The notes under the pieces were generated by a model that worked only from the letters and a program-made list of their open reading frames with translations, was not told where the DNA came from and did no database searches. Positions 17,033-24,341 of a stretch of DNA of 64,000 bases are shown here, one piece after another (the first letter of the stretch is position 1; the number at the start of each line of letters is the position of its first letter). A program made the position numbers and the translations under genes. The stretch lies in the NCBI RefSeq assembly GCF_900167105.1, contig NZ_FUXE01000001.1, positions 116,203 through 180,202 of the forward strand, written 5' to 3'. This DNA comes from Porphyromonas circumdentaria. Its GTDB lineage: Bacteria; Bacteroidota; Bacteroidia; Bacteroidales; Porphyromonadaceae.

Positions 17033-17983
17033 TTATACGCTTAGATTGAGTGTTTCAAATCTATATTTTATTAATGCAACATACTGTTCCTGCATCCCCT
17101 TTGGTAGGAAACTCTGGCGGATGCAGGCTTCCCATTCGGGGAGGATATGTCCGAAGCGAGCGAAGATGTTGTCGCACACTTTCTCATCCAAACCTGAGGC
17201 TATCATTGCTTCGATGAAATGTTGGCGGGTGAATTTGCGTTTCTTGCCACAGAGCGTCAGTGCAAGCTCTTCTGTATCCTCAGGAATAACAAGTGCCGTA
17301 GACAGCAGGTCATAAGCTGGAGTGAGTTGATATTCGTTCCCCTCTGGAGCATAGAGCGAGTAATTCTTGAGGTGCATATCGGTATTACCTATCAGCCACG
17401 AAAAGAGCACTTGCTCCCAGTACTTGACAAGATCAAGTTTAGGCACAGAGCTATACTTGGAGATGAGTTTGGCTATTTGCTCATGCGAGCCTTTGTACTT
17501 ATATTCGGTCAGACGCTCTGAGAGCTGACACATATCTTCCATTGGGAGCTTCTCCCCTTGCTCTGTTCTGTCTATGCGACGAGTGATATAGCATAGTTCG
17601 CCATCGCTGAATCGCATCAGTCCATGAGGAACTGTTTCAATCTTGGCAATCTCTGCAAGGTGCATCGACACATCCTCCAACTCGGGGAGATGCGAATAAC
17701 GCTCTGTTTGAGGTTTAAGAATAAACCGTCCCCATAAGCCAACAATAGTAAATCGCTTGGGCGAATTGCTCATCTGATCAAAGTCGAGGGACAGTTTGGG
17801 TTGTACTCCTGTCACTGTGGTCTGCGAACGAATGACCTCGTCAGCCAACGCTCGTACTTCGCTACTCGTATAAGGCAATATCGGAGCTTGAGGCGTCCCA
17901 AATAATTTGCGACAACACTTAGCATGGTAATCCACCTTTCCATCAACCAAAGGTTCGTAGCAGTATAGGCATCTATTCTTCAT
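17033..17983 (-). CDS. hipT: HipT-like serine/threonine kinase toxin (HipA C-terminal type)
   Basis: 316 residues. The N-terminus has a small zinc-ribbon-like segment (CLYC at residues 5-8, CC at 23-24), then TGVQPKLSLDFD (58-69), the glycine-rich-loop-equivalent of HipA kinases. K90 is the likely ATP-binding lysine. GNTDMHLKN (199-207, D202) and PAYDLL (D225) are the catalytic and metal-binding motifs, all intact. The HipA N-terminal subdomain is missing here and encoded separately by the preceding gene, as in HipBST systems, where HipT phosphorylates a tRNA synthetase. The target here is unknown. It overlaps hipS by 11 bp and is 4 bp before hsdM. Confidence 0.9.
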   Translation of the reverse strand: MKNRCLYCYEPLVDGKVDYHAKCCRKLFGTPQAPILPYTSSEVRALADEVIRSQTTVTGVQPKLSLDFDQMSNSPKRFTIVGLWGRFILKPQTERYSHLPELEDVSMHLAEIAKIETVPHGLMRFSDGELCYITRRIDRTEQGEKLPMEDMCQLSERLTEYKYKGSHEQIAKLISKYSSVPKLDLVKYWEQVLFSWLIGNTDMHLKNYSLYAPEGNEYQLTPAYDLLSTALVIPEDTEELALTLCGKKRKFTRQHFIEAMIASGLDEKVCDNIFARFGHILPEWEACIRQSFLPKGMQEQYVALIKYRFETLNLSV

Positions 17984-18308
17984 CTTCAGTCGTATTTAGA
18001 GGTTCGATACTTACCGCTCCAATGCAGTCTCGGCAACAAGCCAGTAGTAAAGCCATTCGATCCCTTGAGTCTATCTTCCAATTCTTCTGAGCAATATCTA
18101 ACAGCCATCCCTCAGGGATAAGTCCGTCAAAAAATGGATGAAGCATATTGCTTTGGAAAGGTTCTTCTCGCAAAGGCATTGTTAGGCTTATGCCTTGAGC
18201 TTCGGGCATAGTCAGATAGTCCTTGTCGTAAGCAAAGGAATAGCCCTCATCACTTTCTGTGAGAATGCCTGCTTTGAGTGTCTTCCAATAAACAAATGCC
18301 TGTTTCAT
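17973..18308 (-). CDS. hipS: HipS-like HipA N-terminal subdomain protein
   Basis: A 111-residue protein equal to the N-terminal subdomain of HipA (Couple_hipA type): YWKTLKAGILTESDEGYSFAYDKDYL at the start, PLREEPFQSNMLHPFFDGLIPEG near residues 46-68, then DRMALLLACCRDCIGAVSI (83-101). In the described E. coli HipBST system the separate HipS protein, not HipB, is the main antitoxin. The gene overlaps hipB by 4 bp and hipT by 11 bp. The separation is clean, with no sign of a recent frameshift in a fused hipA, so it is a true three-gene arrangement. Confidence 0.87.
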   Translation of the reverse strand: MKQAFVYWKTLKAGILTESDEGYSFAYDKDYLTMPEAQGISLTMPLREEPFQSNMLHPFFDGLIPEGWLLDIAQKNWKIDSRDRMALLLACCRDCIGAVSIEPLNTTEDEE

Positions 18309-18529
18309 ACGTCATCTCCTTCTCGTTTCATCGGCACGGGACCACACTCCGAACCGAAGAGTTCGAAGACTTTATTGACCTTATCAAGGCGAAGCGTGGT
18401 CTTGCCTTGCTCTAGTTCACGCACAAAGCGTAGCCCCACTCCTGCTTTCTCGGAGAGGTCTACTTGTGTCAGTTTATATTTCTTGCGCATCTCCTTCACA
18501 TACTGCGCTATGATTGTCCTCGCTTGCAT
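18305..18529 (-). CDS. hipB: HipB-like HTH transcriptional regulator
   Basis: About 74 residues from the ATG at 18529. The frame stays open to 18577, but the extra Cys-rich residues look non-native. It is an XRE-type helix-turn-helix: MRKKYKLTQVDLSEKAGVGLRFVRELEQGKTTLRLDKVNKV is the canonical five-helix core. HipB proteins bind operators in their own promoter and complete the toxin-antitoxin complex. Three TATACC-containing sites lie 72-160 bp upstream, around a -7 box, and are the likely operators. Repression here would also control hsdMSR if the operon is continuous. Confidence 0.9.
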   Translation of the reverse strand: MQARTIIAQYVKEMRKKYKLTQVDLSEKAGVGLRFVRELEQGKTTLRLDKVNKVFELFGSECGPVPMKREGDDV

Positions 18530-18600
18530 CTTACATCGATTGCTTGAAGTTCCACACTCAAGGCATACATGGTGCACTGCACACTCCGCTCAAGCCATTA

Positions 18601-18690
18601 TATACCTTATCAGTGGCAAATGTAAGAAATAGGAATCAATTATACCCCTTTTCGGGGATATTATTTTGAACAAAATACGGAATTATACCC
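18601..18690 (-). promoter_or_regulatory. hipBST promoter with repeated operator-like sites
   Basis: CAAATGTA at 18617-18624 is the complement of TACATTTG, a Bacteroidota -7 box reading toward hipB, with a start expected near 18610. TATACC occurs at 18601, 18641 and 18684, spaced 40 and 43 bp. The middle copy, TATACCCCTTTTCGGGGATA (18641-18660), is an imperfect palindrome of the form TAT-n-CCC/GGG-n-ATA, like the TATCC-N8-GGATA operator known for E. coli HipB. The sites straddle the promoter, as autorepression needs. Binding is inferred. Confidence 0.6.
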
Positions 18691-18699
18691 AATAGGGAG

Positions 18700-19389
18700 G
18701 ATTATAATATTTTTCCTGCACCACATTGCCTTAATATGCTCCGAAATGGGTACTTTTGCAATGAGCAAGCGTGCTAAGTACAAATGGGAGATATTGTAAT
18801 CTATTGATTTATAGAGTGGAACGCCCAAAAGAAAATTGAAAGACTGAGAACTAAGCTATGCAGTACAAGTATGTAACTCCTTATAAAACAGTGAGATAAA
18901 ACTGTTTTCCCATTTATTTGAGGGGTATTTGTACCGATTAAAAGGCTAATCGCCTAATTGATAGAGAGATAAATATATTGCATCGGAAAGTAATTTCTGA
19001 TAAACAAATCCAACTCAAGAAACTGAGGGGTGTTGCTCTATACCCGTGAGACACCTTTCTCCCCACACCTCAAGACCCATGCGCCTGAGGCTTTGTGCGT
19101 AACTGTCGAGGCTTTTCTTATTCGTGATGAATCCATCGCCCCTAGCATTGCCCTATCCCTTGATCGCGTCATCACGACGAATGATATCAAGCACTGCGGT
19201 TGGGGAGTAGTGTCTAGCCTTTCGGCATCATCCGAAAGTTCATTGCAGACTTCCTCAAAGTAGCCTTCGCCTACACACAATGTGTAAACCCGAGCCTACT
19301 TCCTATCTCCCACAAGTTCACAGACAATCTTTGCACTTACTGCTGGAAAATACAAGTAGATAAATTCTTCAAAGAAAATGCTCCCCTTT
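18700..19389. other. Largely non-coding region expected to contain the right end of the element
   Basis: No convincing gene is found in about 690 bp. A + strand promoter-like pair is present: TTG at 18726-18728, then TACTTTTG at 18751-18758. It is followed at once by a 12-codon ORF (ATG at 18761) that ends at TAA, resembling the start of a broken gene. A hairpin AAAACAGT/ACTGTTTT is near 18887-18910. Overlapping weak frames on both strands at 19030-19280 have no recognisable domain. Because the defence cluster ends here and a chromosomal-looking gene starts at 19390, the attachment junction is probably inside this stretch. Confidence 0.4.
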
Positions 19390-20343
19390 TTATAGTTTAA
19401 ATTCTGTCCAAAGAGGGTAGTGGTCGGATAGCATAAAAGAGAGACGTTGTCGAGAGAGACCTCTATTTTTCATAGCTATGGTCGTAAAATCGTAATTCCC
19501 TCCTGTTTTGAATTCAAGCGAAAGACGAGGTTCTCCTTTTTCTCCATTGAACCAGGCTATCTGATCATAGTATTTTGTTTCGTCAAATATAGAGCGAGTT
19601 ATAGATTTGTTTTGTAGGGCTTCAGGCACAAATAATCCCTCTGAGAGAAATGTTTGATCGAGCAAGTCTCCCCGAGCTTCAATGTTGAAGTCCCCCATAA
19701 CGATGAGGTTGTGGTGATAGGCGTTGACATCCTTAGACCACTCAGAAAGCCAACGAGCTATTTCCTTTAGTTCAGGGATGCGTTCTTCGGCTTTACTACC
19801 GTAGAGAACATGTAAGGTTACAAGGATAAAGGTTTGATTTTTTGAGCGAAAGCTAACCGCATAGGGAGTTCTGACAAACTGCTTTTTTAGTGCATCTTTT
19901 CCCGTTTGTTTGAGCCACTCATCTGGAATTACAAGCTCGCCTGCCAGACCAGAGAGATTGAGGCGTCGGGTATCAAAAATATACGCCATACGTTCGGCAT
20001 TGCCCGCTTTTCCCTTAGTGACGTCTGTCAAAATCATTGACCACTCGGGACCGAGTATTTTTAGTGTATCTCTGAGAGATCTGAGATTGGATTTGACTTC
20101 TTGTACAGCGATAACGTCAAACCGTCTTAAAATTTCAGCAATACAGAGTATTGCATGCATATCTCGTTTTGGGGTGTCTTTTTCGTCACTTGCCCATTTA
20201 CGGGTAAGATCTCCGAAAGCTCGGATATTCCAGCTTGCTATGAGAAGATTACGGTCAAGTTGTTTAGCTGGTATCTTATTATCAAGATCTTCAGTGAGAA
20301 GGCGGAGATTCTCTTTTACTTCGAGTGGAGGGTTGGTATACAT
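19390..20343 (-). CDS. Endonuclease/exonuclease/phosphatase-fold protein
   Basis: 317 residues with all hallmark motifs of the EEP fold: LLIASWNIRAFG (Asn, metal site) near residue 30, VIAVQEVKSN (Glu, metal ligand) near 77, VMGDFNIEARGD (D-x-N) near 216, and LSDHYPLWTEF (final SDH) at the C-terminus. Members cleave phosphodiester bonds in DNA, RNA, lipids or sugars; the substrate is not predictable. The protein lacks a signal peptide. It is monocistronic, about 200 bp from ybeY, and is the first gene beyond the mobile element on this side. Confidence 0.85.
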   Translation of the reverse strand: MYTNPPLEVKENLRLLTEDLDNKIPAKQLDRNLLIASWNIRAFGDLTRKWASDEKDTPKRDMHAILCIAEILRRFDVIAVQEVKSNLRSLRDTLKILGPEWSMILTDVTKGKAGNAERMAYIFDTRRLNLSGLAGELVIPDEWLKQTGKDALKKQFVRTPYAVSFRSKNQTFILVTLHVLYGSKAEERIPELKEIARWLSEWSKDVNAYHHNLIVMGDFNIEARGDLLDQTFLSEGLFVPEALQNKSITRSIFDETKYYDQIAWFNGEKGEPRLSLEFKTGGNYDFTTIAMKNRGLSRQRLSFMLSDHYPLWTEFKL

Positions 20344-20491
20344 GGATTCTTTTGCTTAGAATTATGTGCGTAAATGTAATTATAAAACTATTTGTATGCA
20401 AATATTGCTTAAAAACATCTTTTTGCGTTACGAATACAAAGTCGATTTATACATCTCAAAGTTCCCTTAAAAGTCTTTTATGAGAAAGCAA

Positions 20492-20514
20492 ACCTCTCCG
20501 GAAAGAGGAGAGGT
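20492..20514 (-). terminator. Hairpin downstream of ybeY
   Basis: ACCTCTCC (20492-20499) pairs with GGAGAGGT (20507-20514) across a 7-base loop. It lies 30 bp after the ybeY stop on the - strand. The following tract is only moderately T-rich, so terminator function is likely but not certain. Confidence 0.45.
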
Positions 20515-20545
20515 ATACTAAGAAGATAGAAGAGAAATTTTGAGT

Positions 20546-21007
20546 TTATTTTCTCAGTAGAGAGGTTCCTTTGAGCAGTTGTTTTAGGAGTGTAAGGGCT
20601 TCATTTTCTGCCTTTCGCATTGCCTCTTTTTCTTCTGAAGAGTGATCGTCTAAGCCGATAAGATGCAAAACTCCATGTATTAGCACCCGATGTAATTCCT
20701 CTGCATATTCCGAAGAAAAAAGTTCTGCGTTACTCTTTACCGTATCGAGACTGATGACAATATCGCCGAATATACGATTGTCCCCCTCATTTTCCCTCGT
20801 GTCGAAAGTAATGATGTCAGTATAATAATCATGATTAAGATACTGGCGGTTGGTAATGAGAATACCCTCATCATCGGTAAATAAGTAAGAGATATTGCCC
20901 AACTCTTTTCCCCAACTATGGATAACCTCTCGTATCCACTGGCGTACTATTAGTCGATGGATGGGAGGAACACTTTTACCCCTTTCGCTAAAATAATAGA
21001 CACTCAT
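20546..21007 (-). CDS. ybeY: Endoribonuclease YbeY (rRNA maturation factor)
   Basis: About 153 residues from the ATG at 21007. The frame opens at 21037, but that start would overlap the upstream gene. The zinc-binding signature HGVLHLIGLDDH is near residues 114-125, preceded by the conserved NRQYLNHDYYTDIITFDT. YbeY is a single-strand endoribonuclease needed for 16S rRNA 3' processing and ribosome quality control. It is the last gene of the CPBP-addB-M3-spmAB-ybeY run, 19 bp after the spmAB stop, with a hairpin downstream. Confidence 0.94.
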   Translation of the reverse strand: MSVYYFSERGKSVPPIHRLIVRQWIREVIHSWGKELGNISYLFTDDEGILITNRQYLNHDYYTDIITFDTRENEGDNRIFGDIVISLDTVKSNAELFSSEYAEELHRVLIHGVLHLIGLDDHSSEEKEAMRKAENEALTLLKQLLKGTSLLRK

Positions 21008-21026
21008 TGTTTTGCTAATTAGTTCT

Positions 21027-22262
21027 TTACCCGACAAAGAATAGATACGTTATAATAATGGCAGCAATAGCTCCTGCCAAATCTGCCAAGAGAGAAAAAC
21101 CTGCCGTATAGCGTATCTTTTTTATCCCAACACTCCCAAAATAGAGAGCTATAATATAAAAAGTAGTATCAGTACTTCCTTGCACCACAGAGGCTAAACG
21201 TCCTACCAAACTATCTGCCCCGAAAGTATGCATTGTATCGACCATCAGAGCTCTTGCTCCATTTCCGCTAAGAGGTTTCATGAGTATGGTTGGAAGTGCT
21301 TCCACCCAATCTGTCTTCACCCCGATAAAAGAGAAAAACCATTTAACAGCCTCTATAATCACATCCATACCTCCCGAAGCTCTAAAGACACCTATAGCCA
21401 CCAGCATGGCGAGAAGGTAGGGAACGATCTTAACAGCCGTACTAATACCTTCTTTAGCTCCCTCTACAAAGGCATCGTACACGTTTATTTTGGCGACAAT
21501 GCCTCGGATTAAGATCAACGAAATAATACCCAAGAGTAGTAACGACGCACACATCGTTGTGTAAAGACTAAAGGCTTCTGGCGATAAACTGTTACGTAGT
21601 ATTGCTATGCCTGTAATCAAAAGAGCGAGGGAGAATAGTAGCAACAAAAAAGGTTTCTGGAGGAGGTTTATCTTCTGTTTAAGGGCAACAAGGGTTACGG
21701 CGGTCATTGTAGAGGCGAGAGTTGCTAACAGAATGGGAAGAAAGACATCTGTAGGATTGGCGGCACCAGCCTCTAAACGAAAAGCAATAACACTGATGGG
21801 AATTAATGTAAGGCCGCTGGCATTGAGCGCGATAAACATAATCATCGCATCAGAGGCCTTATTTTTATCCAGATTGATATCTTGTAAATGTTGCATACTC
21901 TGCAATCCCAGAGGTGTAGCCGCATTGTCCAATCCCAGAAGATTGGCAGAGAGATTCATAAATATACTGCTTAAAACGGGGTGTCCCTTGGGGATAGAGG
22001 GGAAAAGCATCCCAAGCAGAGGACTTATCTTCAAAGCCAAGCGTTCCATAGCACCGCTCCTTTCTGCCACTTTCATTACTCCCATAAAGAAGCAGAGCAC
22101 CCCCGTTAGGGTAATGACTATCTGTATAGCATTGGTTGATTGGTCAAATATGGCCGAAACAATTTGCTGAAAAACCTCGGGGCGGTCTGATAATAAAGCG
22201 GTTATCACGCTGAAAAGTACGCCTCCCAGAATAAAGAGTAAGAATAGATAGTTCAGTGCCAC
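21027..22262 (-). CDS. SpmA-SpmB fusion type nucleoside-recognition (Gate) membrane protein
   Basis: 411 residues with about ten hydrophobic segments and two Gate/nucleoside-recognition halves. The N-half has the conserved NLLGLDNAATPLGLQSM near residues 110-126, typical of spore maturation protein SpmA. The C-half (about 270-410) has an SpmB-like segment around KPLSGNGARALMVD. Non-sporulating Bacteroidota carry this fused form; its transported substrate is unknown. It starts 11 bp after the M3 peptidase stop. It is an integral inner-membrane protein. Confidence 0.88.
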   Translation of the reverse strand: MALNYLFLLFILGGVLFSVITALLSDRPEVFQQIVSAIFDQSTNAIQIVITLTGVLCFFMGVMKVAERSGAMERLALKISPLLGMLFPSIPKGHPVLSSIFMNLSANLLGLDNAATPLGLQSMQHLQDINLDKNKASDAMIMFIALNASGLTLIPISVIAFRLEAGAANPTDVFLPILLATLASTMTAVTLVALKQKINLLQKPFLLLLFSLALLITGIAILRNSLSPEAFSLYTTMCASLLLLGIISLILIRGIVAKINVYDAFVEGAKEGISTAVKIVPYLLAMLVAIGVFRASGGMDVIIEAVKWFFSFIGVKTDWVEALPTILMKPLSGNGARALMVDTMHTFGADSLVGRLASVVQGSTDTTFYIIALYFGSVGIKKIRYTAGFSLLADLAGAIAAIIITYLFFVG

Positions 22263-22273
22263 TGTACGAAATT

Positions 22274-24316
22274 TTATTTTTTTACAATCCCATCTCTTCG
22301 AAGAAGTGCCTCTATTTGTGGCTCTCGGCCTCTAAAAGCAATGAAGAGCTCCATAGCCTTTGCCGTATCTCCTCGCTCCAAAATATTTTTACGGAACGAG
22401 TGGGCTGTCTCTTTGTCAAACAGCCCCTTCTCTAAGAAAAGAGAAAATGCATCTGCATCAAGCACCTCGCTCCATTTGTAGCCGTAGTAACCAGCAGCAT
22501 ATCCGCCCGAGAAGAGGTGTCCAAACGAGTTGCTCATGATACAACCCTTGGGGCGTGGCGGGGTAACGCGAACAGAAGCGGTGACCTCGCGCTCGAAAGT
22601 CTCTAAATCGCAGGAGGTATCCAAGGGTTCGGTACGAGTGTGATAGGCCATATCTAATAACCCGAATGAGAGCTGGCGTAAAGTGCTGTAACCTACTGGA
22701 TACTCTTCGGCAGCCAACATCTTTTTTAGTAACTCTACAGGCATGGGTTCCTCGGTTTGGTAGTGTCGGGCAAATGTTTGTATGAACTCGGGCTGTCTTA
22801 ACCAGTTTTCCATAATTTGGCTGGGTAGCTCTACGAAATCTCGCACTACATTAGTCCCGCTCAATGAGGTGTATTTGCACTGGCTAAGTAATCCATGTAA
22901 TCCGTGCCCAAACTCATGCAGGAAGGTGTTTACTTCATTAGGAGTAAGTAAAGAGGGTAAGTCTCCCGCTGGAGGAGTAAAGTTCATTACCAAGAGGATG
23001 TGCGGGCGTTTCGCTCCGTTTTGTTCTTTAAGATTATTCATCCAAGCACCGCTTCTCTTGCCTTTGCGAGGGAAGAAGTCTAAGTAGAGTAGCCCGATAA
23101 AACGTTGAGGAGCCTTATCCCAAACCTCGTAGACGCGAACTTCCTGCTCATAAACAGGAAGCTCTGTTTGCTTAAACTCTATGTCATAAAGTTTTTCTGC
23201 CAAACCCAAAACACCCTTGATTACATTGTTTAGAGGGAAGTAGGGGCGCAGCTCTTCCTGTGCTATGGCATAATGTTTCTCTTTATAACGTTCAAAGTAA
23301 AAATCAATATCCCAGGGTTCAAGGGCCCCTTCTTTTTTTAGCTCGGCAATCTGTTTTACTTCTTCTCGGGCTTGGTCTATATAGGCTACTCGAAGATGCT
23401 CCAAGAAGTCAGAGACTTTTGAGGGTTTATCCAACATCCGCTCTTCCAAAGCAAAATCGGCATAGGAAGAGTAGCCTAATAGCTGGGCAACTTTCAATCG
23501 ATTATTTACAATTCGGCGTGTTATTTCTATGTTGTTGGTTTCGTTATTTTTGCAGCACAGTTGAGCTTTTGCTAAAAACATCTGTCGACGAAACTCGGGA
23601 GAGGTGCAAAATTTCATGATGCCGTGGAGCGAAGGAAAAGAGAGATCAAAGAGGTAACCCCCTGTATTACGCTCTTCTTGCGCTCTTTGTTGAGCCTTGT
23701 TAAGTAGAGCTGTAGGAAGCATTTTCAGAGACTCATCGGTAGGAATATATAGTCTGAATTCGTTCTCTTCCTTAATAACATTGTTCCCAAAGGTCAAGGT
23801 ATCACGACTTAGCTCCTCGCGTAAAGCCCTCAAACTTTTCTTTTCCTCCTCACCGAGTAAAGCACCGCTACGGACAAAACCTTTATAACAGTTCTCCAAC
23901 AGACGTTTATCAGGCTCGTCTAAACTGTATTTATCTCGTGTCTCATAGACCGTTTGCACGCGAGCAAAAAGTTCTTCAGATAGGGATACATCATTGGATA
24001 ATCGAGTCAATTCGGGCGATAGTTTCTCCGCCAACTCCATCATAAAATCATTGCCGTTACAGTGGAGTAGGTTATAAAAAGCCCCTTCGACAGCCTCTAA
24101 TGCTCCCCCTAAGTGCTCCAAGGCAACGATTGTATTCTCAAAAGTAGGAGCCTCTGGATTGGTAATCAAAGCCTCAAACTCGGCTCGATAGGTTCGTATC
24201 GCTTCTTCAAAAGCCTCCTCATAAACCTCTTGCTCGATTAAATCAAAAGGATAAGCTCCATAAGGAGTGGGGGGAGTAAGAAAAAGAGTATTGATTTTTT
24301 CTTGTATTGTATTCAT
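22274..24316 (-). CDS. dcp: M3 family metallopeptidase (peptidyl-dipeptidase Dcp-like)
   Basis: 680 residues, the usual length for Dcp/oligopeptidase A. The zinc site TFLHEFGHGLHGLLS has HEFGH near residue 466. FVELPSQIMENW provides the third ligand about 25 residues later. The C-terminal FGHLFSGGYAAGYYGYKWSEVLDADAF is the substrate-binding region typical of the family. It removes dipeptides or degrades short peptides in the cytoplasm or periplasm. No signal peptide is evident, so cytoplasmic action is likely. It begins 25 bp after the AddB-like gene and is in the same apparent operon. Confidence 0.93.
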   Translation of the reverse strand: MNTIQEKINTLFLTPPTPYGAYPFDLIEQEVYEEAFEEAIRTYRAEFEALITNPEAPTFENTIVALEHLGGALEAVEGAFYNLLHCNGNDFMMELAEKLSPELTRLSNDVSLSEELFARVQTVYETRDKYSLDEPDKRLLENCYKGFVRSGALLGEEEKKSLRALREELSRDTLTFGNNVIKEENEFRLYIPTDESLKMLPTALLNKAQQRAQEERNTGGYLFDLSFPSLHGIMKFCTSPEFRRQMFLAKAQLCCKNNETNNIEITRRIVNNRLKVAQLLGYSSYADFALEERMLDKPSKVSDFLEHLRVAYIDQAREEVKQIAELKKEGALEPWDIDFYFERYKEKHYAIAQEELRPYFPLNNVIKGVLGLAEKLYDIEFKQTELPVYEQEVRVYEVWDKAPQRFIGLLYLDFFPRKGKRSGAWMNNLKEQNGAKRPHILLVMNFTPPAGDLPSLLTPNEVNTFLHEFGHGLHGLLSQCKYTSLSGTNVVRDFVELPSQIMENWLRQPEFIQTFARHYQTEEPMPVELLKKMLAAEEYPVGYSTLRQLSFGLLDMAYHTRTEPLDTSCDLETFEREVTASVRVTPPRPKGCIMSNSFGHLFSGGYAAGYYGYKWSEVLDADAFSLFLEKGLFDKETAHSFRKNILERGDTAKAMELFIAFRGREPQIEALLRRDGIVKK

Positions 24317-24341
24317 TATTTTGTCTATTTATATTTGTTTG

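Noticed and set aside
19030..19280. Overlapping frames on both strands (77 and 80 codons)
   Set aside because: No recognised motif, no promoter at the right place, mirror frames of each other; kept only as part of the intergenic description.
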